Origin: Chrysogorgia sp. JL179-B06
Taxonomy: Eukaryota; Cnidaria; Anthozoa; Scleralcyonacea; Chrysogorgiidae
Assembly (NCBI GenBank): GCA_035772405.1
Contig: JAYKKM010000228.1
Coordinates: 1,303,501 to 1,367,500, forward strand
Direction of reading: 5' to 3'
Length of the DNA: 64,000 nt
The first letter of the stretch is position 1; the number at the start of each line of letters is the position of its first letter. The notes under the pieces were generated by a model. That model made no database searches. It was not told the origin of the DNA and saw only the letters and a program-made list of their open reading frames with translations. Shown here piece after piece: positions 48,676-59,719 of this stretch. Both the position numbers and the translations under genes were made by a program.

Positions 48676-48960
48676 CTAGACCTTATATTGTCGCTCGGCG
48701 ATACGCAATGGTGCTCTTACCATTGGATTGTTGAAAAGATGCACAAGCGGCTTGCAATCTGTGATGATCTCAAATCTTGGTGCTCCTGCAACCAAGTATT
48801 TGTAGAAAGCGTGTACACATGCAAACTTGATCGCAGTATAAGCTTCGAACCGAGCCTTGACTGATGTTGTCTCGACATCAGTCAAGGCTCGGTTCGCAAC
48901 ATGACACATCTTCCATTGTCCCTCACCATCTTGCTGGTATAATATGGCACAGAGTCCTCC
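48676..48960 (-). pseudogene. gypsy RNase H piece
   Basis: ANRALTDVET, FACVHAFYKYLVAGAPRFEI and ITDCKPLVHLFNNPMVRAPL fit the gypsy RNase H pattern (SRALT..E, TD.KPL). A hairpin insertion at 48846-48896 duplicates part of it in reverse. Confidence 0.75.
48846..48896. repeat. 22-bp-arm hairpin inside gypsy RNase H
   Basis: CGAACCGAGCCTTGACTGAT.. and its complement ..ATCAGTCAAGGCTCGGTTCG are separated by only 7 bp. It copies coding sequence (ALTDVE) in reverse, so it is a secondary foldback event. Confidence 0.85.
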
Positions 48961-49471
48961 AGGAACATTGCTTGACCTTTCTGTCTTCTTTCTAGCGTCT
49001 ACGTAGATTCTTATTGGTCTTCTAGGAACTAAGTAAGCAAGTTTGTTCCGTCAAGCTGCTCTTCAGATTATCGAAAGCTATCTGTTCTGGATCTCCCCAG
49101 CGGAAAGGTGATGTCGACTTCGTTAACTGTCGTAGTGGTGCAGCAATTTGAGCAAAGTCTGTGATGAATCATGACATATATCCCACCATCTGCAGAAAAT
49201 TTCTTACTCCTTCTTTTGAGCTGGGCTCCCCACATTCTTACAATGCTTCATCTTCGATGGTTTTATATACTTCCCCCATAGAACTCGATCTCTTCCTTTC
49301 CAAACTCGCACTTCTCCAATCTCAACGTTAAACCATGGTCTTGTAGACGTGTTAGAACCAGGTTTAGTGTTCTGTTGTACTCATTCCATTTTCCACCAAA
49401 CCAAGCAATCATCTCGGTTACTCTTTACACGAGGGATTCCCGCTAGAATCTCGTTCATTCGTCTGTCAAAC

Positions 49472-49760
49472 TCATCCTGGCTGTACGTTATCCATCCTTG
49501 CGCAAGCGTCTCGTGTTTTAAATTTCCCCAGGGCGTGGCCTACAAATAGACGAGTTATCAGCAACATTTGGAGACTGCAAAGTGTTCTCACACCTCGACA
49601 TGAATAATGGCTATCGTCGGATAAAAGTTGACTAGGAGTAAAAGAAGTACTTAGTGGTAACCAGGTACGATCCATTCGGAAATCTGTGGTAATACGAACA
49701 TCGTCGTCCCCTTTCGGTGTAATCACAAGCAGGTCGTTATATATTCCCTCTTCGACGAAG
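49472..49760 (-). pseudogene. gypsy reverse transcriptase piece
   Basis: Reads DLLVITPKGDDDVRITTDFR at the RT entry, matching the gypsy V..(P)K.(D)..(V)R...D(F)R block. The catalytic YxDD is not legible. Confidence 0.7.
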
Positions 49761-50129
49761 TAATCGAGTTTGTTCTTGGTTCGTATTCGTTCAGGTCACC
49801 TTCTGGCTCGGATCCATTTTTGTTTATTGACAGGATTTTATCGCCCCATAAACCAACACGCGGCCGCTTTCTTATCTTCTGGTTTTGTGATATCGTAGTA
49901 ATACATTTGAACAAATCTTCCAGATTGCCATTTACATATAGTCTCTAGGATATCTTCATCACGTTCGAATTCTTCGATTTTCAATGCTTTCCTCGGTTTC
50001 GGAGGCATATTGACAATGTTTAATTCTCGTCGCCAATGTTATAAAGTTAAAACAACACGTACGCGTGCAGATTTATTGAAGTAAACTACGGTTTAATCAA
50101 AATGGATTTCGACCCACGAGAGCGACAGT

Positions 50130-51200
50130 TACCCAGATCCCAGGCAGGCGCTTCATAGCAGAGGAAAAGAAGAACCATCGTCCTGCTGTTTTAACATTCA
50201 TTGACTTCAAAAAAGCCTTTGATTCAGTTCATCGAGGCAAGATGATGAATATACTCAAGGCCTATGGTATCCCGTCGAATCTGCTTCATGCCATAGAGAG
50301 TACGTACACTATTACAAAAGCCAAAGTACTGTAGTGACACCAGATGGGGAAACACAAGAGTTTGATATCCTTGCTGGAGTTCTGTAGGGAGACACCCTTG
50401 CACAATTCCTCTTTTTTATTGTCTTGCCGGATTATGCGCTTCGACATTCTACATAAGGCAAGAAGCTGAACTTGGATTCACTATTACTCCAAGGAAATCC
50501 AGTAGGATCCCGGTTGTAACTCAGACAAACTTTGATTTTGCTGATGATATCTGACTGTTGTGTAACCAGACAAATCAGGCTCACGAACTACTTATACGGG
50601 TGGATGCAACAAAATAGGCTAGGTATAAATGTTAAGAAGACAGGTAATGACCTACAATATCCCAGAATATGATCCACTGATTATGATTTCAAGTGGGACT
50701 ATGAATGGAATCCACTGAAGTAGACATCAAGATGCGGAAGGCATTTTGTCTGGAAGGCCCTCAACAATATGAATCGTATATATATGGAAGTCCCACATGT
50801 CTCGCAAGGTCAAGCTGAGCTTTTTCACAGCTACTGTGGAATCGGTGCTTCTCGATGGGTGTATCCACGGAATTGGAGAAGTCACTTGCTTAAGTACATG
50901 CTTAAAACAGTTTGGGGAGTCAGCTGGAAACAGCATATGACAAATGTTGAACTATATAGAGAGCTTCTCAGAATTGGGGACAAGGTTGCATGTAGGAGGA
51001 TGCGACAAGCTGGGCACTGTTATCGACACCAAGAGTTACCAGCCAGTGGTCTAATACTATATGGGAACCAAATCAAGGACACCGAAAACGTGGGAGACAG
51101 AGGAGAATATATGTTGACATACTGAGAAGAGATAACTGGAGTGGAGGACTCAAACAAATTATCAGGATGTATGATGGACCGAGTTGGCTGGAGGATTACT
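50130..51200 (+). pseudogene. RTE-like LINE fragment (RT and C-terminus)
   Basis: TFIDFKKAFDSVHRGKMMNI then LKAYGIPSNLLHAIEST is the RT 2 block of RTE-like elements. Further on, WGVSWKQHMTNVELYRELLR, RRMRQAGHCYRHQELPASGL and LILYG are the typical post-RT end. Stops, an altered catalytic box (NFDFADDI-like at about 50527) and an internal loss make it dead. Confidence 0.7.
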
Positions 51201-51224
51201 ACTATGGCCCTACTGAGGCCAACC

Positions 51225-52250
51225 TAATAATAATGGCAACTTTATTAAATGAATTTTTTCTAAACAAACAATTGTGAATCTTACTCATAGAGGTAATTTA
51301 CAATCGGCTACTTGAATCACAACTAAGTCACTTAAAGAAAATTAAAAGTTCAGTAAGTCAGGATTCGCCCATTCCTTATTTCTGCAGCAAAAGATATAAT
51401 AAGTTGTTCTGATGGCAATAGATATAATTTTTCTCAGACAATAATTTTGGTGCTTCACATCAACTCCTACATCGTTTAACATTGCTATAAAGGAGATACA
51501 CTCTTGCGAAAACACCGAGTGAACTAATCGAGAGATTGACAAATTTAACAGTGCTAAAGTGTTCACTTTGTTGTCTAACTATTTCTGTATATTTTGATTT
51601 TTTGCGCTCTACGTTGTTTTGAAGGTTGGATTCAAATCCCACGGTAAGTTCGACTATATATAGACATCCCTTTGAAGTAGATAGGAGTAAATCTGGACGA
51701 TATCTGTCACTAGTTATTATTCGGAGGGGCTTTTGAATTCCGGAAGATCAACAAAAAGGTTGGAGCAATTGGCAGTTTGTAGGGTCTTGGCAAGAAAGTT
51801 CAGAATAGAGTCGTGTCTCCACGTAAAACGTTCAATGTATGATTGACATCCTGCAACCACGTGTAGGAGAGTTTCTGGGCGTAAGCAAAAGGAACAGTCA
51901 GAACTTGATGATAGGGAGAGAGTTATTGATATAACGCATAGTCGTAAAATTATAGATGTTTTTTGGTAGTTTAGATTGAGAAGAAGACCAGAATTTGTTT
52001 AGCTTTGGCAAAGAGAATTTTGTAACATTAGAGAAAAATGAGCCTTGACAGGTCAGTTGTTTTTGAAGTTTATCCTCTTGTCCAGAACGGAAATCTTTGA
52101 TGACTTCCTTGGTAGAGTTGTAAATATCATACTGAATGTTAGTGCTGTTATTAGTTGATTTCCAAAGTTCTTTTATTGATTCATTGGGAGATGTTTTTAA
52201 GGCATTTCGAAGAACAACAATAATAATAATAATAATAATAAATAATAACT
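51225..52250 (-). pseudogene. LINE 3' region, antisense
   Basis: On the minus strand about 51915-51740 reads CSFCLRPETLLHVVAGCQSY and IERFTWRHDSILNFLAK, a C-terminal cysteine/histidine motif as found after LINE RTs (zf-RVT-like). The right end carries an (AAT)n run at 52215-52245. No RT core is left. Confidence 0.55.
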
Positions 52251-52779
52251 TTCACTGACTATATATTTACAACAGATATGTTTACGTCTTTTTATACATG
52301 AATATTTTACGTAGTAGTTAAAACATGAGCGGCCGAGGCGAGCCGTTGTAACTGCCCATAAACATCGGCCGCGAATATTTTAATGAACTTGTAAAATGAA
52401 TAGAGTATATGATGCATACTTTGTTTGGAAGTTGTAGAAACGGTACAAACAAATTATTTTAACTCCGAAAAAGCTCAATTTGAGCAAGTTAACTTTGATA
52501 AAACATTGATGTTTTATTAATCAACGTTTTATCCTGTGTTAAAGATACTGATTAAATATTAATTTCTTTTGAATTTTCTTCATGAATTATTAATGAATTT
52601 TACAAATATATTTAACATAGTAATAAGTTGAGTAAATTGTCATCAAAGAAATAAATTAAGTTCATGTGATTGATTTGTTTCACAACAGAATAAAGAGAAT
52701 GTCGTAAAATAGTAAATAGAAAGATCGTACTACGCGATGTTTCGGACATGGTTAGAGATATGAGTTCAGATTCATCTGA
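52251..52779. other. A/T-rich intronic stretch
   Basis: There are no coding features. CATTGATGTTTTATTAATCAACG (52506-52528) contains a small palindrome. Confidence 0.45.
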
Positions 52780-53420
52780 CCTGAAGGACACACAGGGCCG
52801 CCGAGGGGGGTTTGGGGGGCAATTTGAGAAGGGCCCCCTAAAATTTTTGAAGTTTTGGACATGATGAAGATTAAAGAAAGTATCGGAATCGACGGCAACT
52901 GGGTGGGAGTAAGGGTCCTCGACCACTGTGGCGCAGGAGCCACACAAGGGCCCCCGAACAGGCCATTTATTAAGGGGCCCAGAAAGCTCCGCATCACTTC
53001 TTGAAACCTATTTTTGAAATATTTCATACTGTATATGTATGGGGGCGGGAGGCCCCAGTAGCTCCATTACGCCTCTCATTAAACATGTTCTTCTGTGATT
53101 CAATTATTTATCGCCAAGGTGCCTCTTTTGTATTTTTATTTATATTTTCTTAAAAATAATGGGTATACTACCAAAAAAAACGTGATTTAAGGTCTTTAGA
53201 TTTTGCTCAAAAATGCCCTCAAAGTGCAGGAAATGCCATTTCAGAGACCCTAAATTCAAAAACTTTCCGTGGAAACAGGCCCCCTGACTCCCTAGAAATG
53301 CGGTCACTAAATATTACGTGCGGCCCACTGGAAATTATGACGTCATCAGGGCCCCCAAAACGATATTTTGCCCCGGGCCCCAAAGAACCTATCGGCGGCC
53401 CTGAGGATACATCGTACCCT
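52780..53420. repeat. GC-rich dispersed repeat, copy 1
   Basis: CACAGGGCCGCCGAGGGGGG and GGGCCCC runs bound a block containing GTGCAGGAAATGCCATTTCA. The latter motif, with GGCCCCC runs, recurs at 57410-57510 and inverted at 58380-58420. It is probably a non-autonomous transposon. Confidence 0.5.
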
Positions 53421-53423
53421 TAC

Positions 53424-53870
53424 TTAAAGTGTGTGTCTATGAAGTGAAAAATTCGCAAGCATTTTTTGCTTTAACGGACAAAGTAGCACGGCAGGATCGT
53501 ACACTGAAAATTTCAAGTAAATCTGCTGCATAGTCTTCGAGTTATCAACTCTCAAAGTTTGGCATGGCTATAAATGTTTTTGGTGAAATCTGAAACGCGC
53601 GGTTCATTTTCTTGTGACGTATGCAGATGTACCTACTGTGCATAAGAACAATGGATTTGAACATTAATGATCCACCTGCATACGTCATATACCACATATA
53701 TTCAATTCCAGTCTTTCCCTATTTTGTAACGTGAAACTATGCCAATGGACAAACTTTGAGAGTTGATAGCTCGAAGACTCTGCAGCAGATTCACCTGAAA
53801 TTTTCAGTGAACGATCCTGCCGTTAGAGCAAAAAAATGCTAGCGAGTTTTTCACTTCATAGACACTTTAA
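53424..53870. repeat. Fold-back MITE, about 447 bp
   Basis: TTAAAGTGTGTGTCTATGAA at left and TTCATAGACACTTTAA at right. The arms pair over about 150 bp, including TTCGAG(T/C)TATCAACTCTCAA and CTGAAAATTTCA. It ends 108 bp before exon B. Confidence 0.85.
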
Positions 53871-53978
53871 CTATGTTGAAGTTCTCTTGTTTCTCTTTTT
53901 CGTATTGTATCCAATGTTATTGTATAGCCAGGAATCTGTAATGTATTACTAAATACCTGTTCACTTCTTGGACAACAG

Positions 53979-54167
53979 GTGTTATTTCCAAAATTCAGGG
54001 GACGACCGTTACGGTGAATTTTGATGACGGTGATGTGATGAGCTATCGAAATGGCCATCTGAATGGAAGCATTGTCATTGACAGAAAAGCCGAAAGGCAC
54101 GAGCTTCAAGAAGGTGTGAATGTTATCACCAAGTTGCCCAAGAATAAAAGTCACGTGATGTATAAAG
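53979..54167 (+). CDS. Host gene exon B (Tudor-like core)
   Basis: Acceptor ..GGACAACAG, 63 codons in phase 1-1, then G|GTTAGA as donor (weaker than consensus). It encodes VISKIQGTTVTVNFDDGDVM then SYRNGHLNGSIVIDRKAERH and LQEGVNVITKLPKNKSHVMY. V.V.FDDGD...Y is the core of a Tudor-type fold. It joins exon A (YYHG|) and exon C in phase. Confidence 0.65.
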
Positions 54168-54299
54168 GTTAGAAGATAAGAGATTTCTTGGTAGTGTGGT
54201 AGAGGGTATATAGTACTGGTAGATCTAGTTGCTCCCACCTACATACTAACATATAATCATAATAAAGACGTATTAGGAGCATCATACAATAGTCTCAAT

Positions 54300-55125
54300 G
54301 CTCTTACAACAATATATATATTCTTAAAGTTACTTTTAAAACTAATTACAGTTTCATTATAAGATAAAGCCTACTACATATATTAACACTAGGAACAATA
54401 ACTATTAATTTTAAAAAAGAAAAGTCTTAACTGCAGACTTAAAATTACTTAACATTTCAAAGCTTCTAATTTCCTGTGGTAATGAATTCCACAGTTTTGG
54501 TGCTGCAACCGAGAATGCTCTGTCTCCATGAGTCACCGTTTTGGATTTTGGCTCGAGTAGCAGATTTTGGGCAGATGATCTCAAAGTACGAGTAGGTTTA
54601 TATTTAGTTAGCAAATCAGTAATATAAACAGGCGCCTGGCCATGCAAAGCCTTGAAAGTAATTATTAGTATCTTAAAAACAATCCGTGATCTCACCGGCA
54701 ACCAGTGAAGATTACGTAGCGCAGGGGAGATATGCTCCGATTTTTTAACCCCGCAACAAGTCTAGCAGCTGTATTTTGAATTCGTTGTAACTTGCTCAAT
54801 TCAGTATCTGGTAAGCCATATAGGATGCTATTACAGCTTTTGATGTTATGAATGCATGCACCAACTTCTCACAGTCCTTTTTACTCAAATATTTCCTGAT
54901 CTTGCCAATATTTCTGATAGCCAAAGTGGCCGATTTATAAATGTTATTTACATGAGTATTTAATTTTAAATGTCTATCAACAGCAACACCGAGATCACGT
55001 GCAACCGGTGCGGGTTGGATTATCACATCATTGACACATATTTCTGGCATTGGTTCGCAATGCATATGAACCTTTTCTGTAAAATGCAAAAATACTGTTA
55101 TTTGTAGCGTGTATGGTTTCAAGAT
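54300..55125 (-). pseudogene. L2/CR1-like LINE fragment in host intron
   Basis: Minus-strand frames read ITFKALHGQAPVYITDLLTK, DRAFSVAAPKLWNSLPQEIR and KSAVKTFLF (54411-54701), preceded by VARDLGVAVDRHLKLNTHVN (54796-55122). These are the post-RT motifs of CR1/L2-type LINEs. It is truncated on both sides. Confidence 0.8.
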
Positions 55126-56039
55126 TTTTAGCGTGGCTTCAAGTGCAATTTGGTCCGTGAGGTCCGAGTGCGCCTTTTGAGTGATCCGTTTTAATCAGCC
55201 AATATTCGTGGGAGACAAACGAACGTATCCGATTATTAATTTCTAATAAGGAGGTTTTTACGTTGGTTTCTACGAAGGGTGTACACGTTTGCGTGATATA
55301 ATATATAGGCATCATAGAGATCATAAATTGGAGGGCAATTTTATATTGATATTTCATATTAAAGCAATCATTTTGATCTTTTACGCAGCAGAAAATGGTC
55401 CAAGTAACCATAGAACAACAAGCTTACTCGCCAAATAGACAAATAACGAAAAAGAAACGCAAAAATTGTAAAACTTTATATACGATTCCTTGTTTTGGAC
55501 CGCGAGGTTCTCGAATTGCAGAGAAAGGCCCGGAACCAAGATGTTTGCCCTCCAATTTGCATATGTACTTCTAGTACGTATTCCATATAAGCAAATACAA
55601 GGCATTGACGAGCAAATAGATTGCCCTCGTACCAGCCCACTGGATGTCAGGGCATTTTTTAACTATATAACTACTGAGTAGTGAAGCAAAATTTTTGGTT
55701 TTTGCCCCAGTAGACTAGGCCCTTTTCATCATATATCATAAAGGTTTCAGGCTTTCAACTGCCTACCTTCCCTATAATAATCCCTGGAAGTCGTCAAATC
55801 CCTGTCTTCTGGAAAGAAACATTCTCGTCCGCAGACCTTCGGAAGCGGGAAAGTGACAACAAAGTGGCCTGGACAAGAGTCATTCCCATAACTGTTGTCT
55901 GTGTATTTTTGCCTGTTATTTACCTTTGTTTTATCGTGTCCAGGCGACAGCTCCACTGTAGGCAAGACTGGATTTAAGGAAATTAGTGTTTGGTTTGGGA
56001 ATAGAAAAATTTACTTGGTTACTCCTAATATTATAACAA
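55126..56039. other. Intronic stretch without recognised gene
   Basis: Several 60-90 codon frames overlap in both directions but none has coding character or splice support. Confidence 0.45.
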
Positions 56040-56315
56040 TGTGCTGTTTCTCTCTTAGTAAACCCTCAGATAAGTAAGAGGGCACTAAATTATTTGCTAT
56101 TTTGAACATTACAACTGCCTTATTAGTTTTCCAGCGATCCTCTAACTTATGACAACCCAAAAGTTCCAACAGTACAGCTGATCTAGTTTCATAGCCAGAG
56201 TGCGTAATAATTCTTGCTGCCCGATTTTGTAATTTTTGTAATTTGTCTTTATGACTTTATTACAGTTGTCCCACACCGTGGAACAATAATCAAAATGGGG
56301 CTGAACATAAAATAC
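56040..56315 (-). pseudogene. Second LINE post-RT fragment
   Basis: On the minus strand QPHFDYCSTVWDNCNK is legible near 56300-56260 and further on KLEDRWKTNKAVVMFKIANN-like sequence. This matches the RP.FDYC..VW motif after the LINE RT domain. Confidence 0.6.
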
Positions 56316-56519
56316 AGGAAAGCCACCGAAATCTAGACTCGGCTACCTTTAATACCACAGGTAGCCCGTGTATAATTAGCTTACAACAACGAGTCTCACG
56401 ACTTAGCGTATCGTCTCACAACTTTGCGTATCGTCTCACAAATTAGGGTAATATCCACCTTAGAAAGGTACATCGGCCGAACCTCGAAAAGGTGAATGAT
56501 TAATTGTGATTTGTTTCAG

Positions 56520-56645
56520 GTGTTATAGCTGCTGTCATTCGAGCTGGGATGTACATGATAAAATGTGAAAACTCACTGGAAGTGCAATGCAACTTTCAGA
56601 AACTAACAAGAAGTTTGGTATTAGTAAAAAACTACACCATCAAAG
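56520..56645 (+). CDS. Host gene exon C
   Basis: Acceptor TTGTTTCAG, 42 codons in phase 1-1, donor GTAAAC. It encodes VIAAVIRAGMYMIKCENSLE then VQCNFQKLTRSLVLVKNYTI. With the end of exon B (MYKG|V) this repeats the YY.GVI pattern, so it may be the second of two Tudor-like units. Splice sites and phase are directly visible. Gene identity is not. Confidence 0.65.
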
Positions 56646-56689
56646 GTAAACAGTACTTTTTGCGCATTTTTTACCGGTTTAATGAGTAA

Positions 56690-56996
56690 TAATGATGATA
56701 ATAATGTTTACTATTTATATAGCGCAAATTAGCATGTGTATATGATCAAATGCGCTTTACAACATCGACAATTTATTCTATTACATTCAGTACCTAGTAC
56801 CCAGTACCCCAATCAATTAACGTTAGCTATTTATTTTTACAGTTTTTATCATCATTAGTTTTCCTAACTATTTATCCTAACCCGCCCTGTCAACTTCCTT
56901 GTGGGAGGAAACCGGAGAACCCGGAGAAAACCCACGACTTTCGACCTCAGAGGTGGGAGGCAGTGGCCCTGACCACTAGACCACCCAAGCCCCTGT
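56690..56996 (-). repeat. tRNA-derived SINE
   Basis: On the minus strand it begins GGGCTTGGGTGGTCTAGTGG (A box), then GGTCGAAAGTCGTGGG (B-box-like) and GTTTTCTCCGGGTTCTCC. It ends with TAAAGCGCATTTGATCATAT and GCGCTATATAAATAG. This is the classic layout of tRNA-headed SINEs. It is in the host intron after exon C. Confidence 0.8.
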
Positions 56997-57540
56997 GAAA
57001 TATTGTGCGCATGACCGTAGGAACAAGGGGGGCCAGCGTCCCCCTAATTGCCAGAAACAGGGGGCTGAGCCCCCCTGAAAATTAGATGTGAAAGCACGAG
57101 TTTTTTTCCGCTGCAAGTTAGCGCAGACGTATGACGCAGAGGTAGATTCGATCTTTCTTTGTCCCGGCATCACGGCAAGACTCGACAAGGACTGAAGTTG
57201 TCAAGTTAACCAAGATTAATTTTACAGTTAACGCTACTGATGCGAAAACGCCAAAGAACCTCGCAGTTATTGCAAATGTTATCCATCACCAATGCTTTAA
57301 TATATATAAAGCTTGCGCGCTTCCCGGCGTTCTCGCTATAGGATGTCCTTACATACAATTATGTACACTAAAATGATGTTGCTTATGATAATATTTTGTT
57401 GTAAAACTGACCCCAAAATGCAGGAAATCGCGTTTCAGAGAGCTAGAAATAAAAAATATTCCGGTGGAACATGCCCCCGAACCCCCCTACAGGGTTCTCG
57501 CGCCTTCAGGGCGCTCCGCCCACTAACCTAAAACATCTTC
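56997..57540. repeat. GC-rich dispersed repeat, copy 2
   Basis: GGGGGGCCAGCGTCCCCC, GGGGGCTGAGCCCCCC and later AAAATGCAGGAAATCGCGTT with ACATGCCCCCGAACCCCCCT. It has the same type of words as at 52.8-53.4 and 58.3-58.6 kb. Confidence 0.5.
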
Positions 57541-57624
57541 CTATACGGCCCTGGTCTCTCCACTTGACTCAGTCAGTCTAGCATTTATTAGCAAAGTGAA
57601 ATGGTGGTGAACTGCCGAGATTTC

Positions 57625-58114
57625 AACCTCGTACCCAGGGCATCTTGCCTCCACGGTGGAGGGTCGGCGAAAATGGCCCTGGGATCGGCTGGTCACACAC
57701 CCAGAATTTCTGGGTGTTTAGATATGATAATTTTTGTGGTCTTTGTTCCATTTCCTTTGTCTACTTTGTTGACCTGAATAAATGAGAAATGTTCAATGTT
57801 CTTCAAGTTGTTCATGTCAGCATTCGTAGGCATAAAAGCGGCTAACAAGCTTAATAATTATCCACCATACATCCATTGTTATCTCTTACAAAAGGTATGA
57901 AGAAGCATATATCCAATTTAGCGAAACCTATCACTTCTAATTTGCTTTAAAATTTGAAGACAGCATTCAGATTTAGATGAATAAATTATACTCGGCTGAA
58001 TTAATTGCGTTTTATGACAAGCCAATCGGATTATAGAATGGACCAGCCGATCCCAGGGCCATTTTCGCCGACCTTCCGCCGTGGAGGCAAATGCCCTGGC
58101 CTGGGAACGAGGTT
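57625..58114. repeat. MITE, 490 bp, holding an unoccupied LINE site
   Basis: The arms AACCTCGTACCCAGGGCATC and ..GCCCTGGCCTGGGAACGAGGTT pair over about 75 bp. Its centre matches the two halves around the LINE at 25929-27123, but without the LINE. Confidence 0.85.
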
Positions 58115-58189
58115 GCCGAGATTTAGTATGAACGAAATAAGTGAAGTTTTAACCTGATGAATTTTACCGTGTCAAAATAAAGATTTGTT

Positions 58190-58625
58190 ACTGTTACTGT
58201 TTCCAGAGGCGCCCTTCATTGGTCTTACTCGGATGAAGTGCTCCGAAACGTCAGTGTTTCGTTCCTAAAATTTCGGCAGTTCAACCGACGCATGGGGCTA
58301 AGGTCCCCGACGGGGGGCTAACAGGTAGCAGTGGTAATTCCTTTAGGGGTCCGGCGGCCGTGTTCCCCCGTGGAATGTTTGATTTGCTAAGCCTCTGAAA
58401 CGTTATTTCCTGCATTTTTTAACAAAAAATTTAAATAAAAACAGTGAAAATCATGGTTTTATAGTCGGTCAGTATTTCTTTCCGATGAATTGTTAATTTT
58501 CCCCCGACAGGGGGCTAAGGTTCCCCGACGGGGGGGGGGGGCTACAGCCCCCTGTCCTCTGGCGCCACCCCTGAGTTCACCACCTTTTCGCTTTGCTATA
58601 TATCCCAAACACTGCCTACTTTTTT
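58190..58625 (+). repeat. Penelope terminus scraps plus GC-rich repeat copy 3
   Basis: TGCTCCGAAACGTCAGTGTT (58240) and CACCTTTTCGCTTTGCTATA (58577) are the two sides of a Penelope terminus as seen at 37.92-38.0 kb. Between them lies an inserted GC-rich block (GACGGGGGGCTAACAGG, CCCCGACGGGGGGGGGG). Confidence 0.55.
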
Positions 58626-59458
58626 CTTCTCGCATTTACTACACAGCCTCGCATTTATTATTGACCGTTATTCTCCAATTTCTCCAGTGGACTGACAAGC
58701 TCAGTTGTGCCGATCATGTAGTGAAATTGCATGAACGGGTCACGTCTTCCCAAAGAAGTCCTAGTTGGGGGAACTCGCTACCGGTGCTCGCAAGATAAGC
58801 AGCAAATGTAGTCGTCGATCACTTTTTACTTACTGGCTACCTTTGCGAACCGTGAGGAATTAGCCGAGTTCTTTCTTTTCGACAGCTTTGGTTTTGTCGA
58901 GTTGTTCTCTGACTCTGTTGTTAGATTTAGAAAGTAACTGACTTAACCAACAATGTGGCTGACAAATGTGTTGATCGTGAATACGCTCACTTAGTCACTA
59001 TGCTTACTGCTGAACTTCACACGCTGATCGCGGTAGACCTATACTAAAAGATGACGAGCGATTTCCAGACGGTTGGTCCGTGATCTCAATGAGACTATAA
59101 TGATGCTAAAAGTATAGATACTTGGACTCGGTAATTCCAAATCTGTTTTCAGAATTGAAATCGGTTAAACACTGGCCGATATAACGGTCAAAATCTACAA
59201 TTAGTAAACATGCATATATCTTTTTCCGATTTGTGATCAACGAGATTGATTTGTGATCAACAAATACATGGCGTGCGAGGTCTGGGGACGCAAAATAATA
59301 TTTTGGGCTCGCATTTTGAGTTTGCCTAAGTACCAGGCCTAGATAGAGATAGATAGAGATAGATAGAGATAGATAGAGTGGTTAGGGTTAGAAAACTCGT
59401 TAGGCGGGGGGTTAGGGTTATTTATTATAAGTAAACACATGGTTTTGAGGGATATTAG
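58626..59458. other. Non-coding stretch with interspersed repeats
   Basis: 59136-59295 is a copy of the TAATTCCAAATCTGTTTTCA..GGCGTGCGAGGTCTGGGGAC repeat. 59341-59378 is (AGAGAT/AGAT)n. 59379-59421 is GGTTAGGGTTAGAAAACTCG..GGGTTAGGG, shared with 30.9 and 34.4 kb. Confidence 0.55.
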
Positions 59459-59719
59459 ATGGCTGATGTCCGCTTTTCGTTTGTGAGCGATAAAGAAGTT
59501 GCCGAAGCAAATGAAAACCGAGTTCCTTTAAGCACCAAAAGACATACATTGTGGAGTAGGAACAAATCAATTAGTTCTTTGAGGCATATTTTTAATGAAT
59601 ATTGGATGAGGGATGTTTACTCTAAATGTCCCTCATCCAGTATTGATGAGGGAAATACGACAGTAAACGTCCCTGTTAAAACAAAAGAAACCGAGGTGAC
59701 TATGTTATTACATGGTTAA
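59459..59719 (+). CDS. Unassigned 86-aa ORF
   Basis: MADVRFSFVSDKEVAEANEN..TKRHTLWSRNKSISSLRHIF. The start resembles N-termini of Crypton-derived or KIAA1958-like proteins (R(F)....D.E.......N..T......(W)), but it ends before any such domain. It is a possible 3'-truncated transposon gene or host pseudogene. Confidence 0.3.
   Translation: MADVRFSFVSDKEVAEANENRVPLSTKRHTLWSRNKSISSLRHIFNEYWMRDVYSKCPSSSIDEGNTTVNVPVKTKETEVTMLLHG

Larger units (their letters stand above)
47401..50115 (-). mobile_element. Ty3/gypsy LTR retrotransposon remnant, antisense
   Basis: On the minus strand the order is leader (ACATTGGCGACGAG at about 50035, a typical primer-binding-site neighbourhood), a short gag-like start (MPPKPRKALKIEEFERDEDI), RT, RNase H and integrase pieces. 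Gag and protease are largely deleted and all parts have stops. It lies in the intron between host exons A and B. Confidence 0.75.

Noticed and set aside
56940..56996. tRNA gene at the SINE head
   Set aside because: The A and B boxes are continued by a long SINE body, and the stems do not close as in a functional tRNA.
59459..59719. Functional Crypton/KIAA1958-type gene
   Set aside because: Only 86 residues with a loose N-terminal likeness are present. No recombinase catalytic residues are seen.
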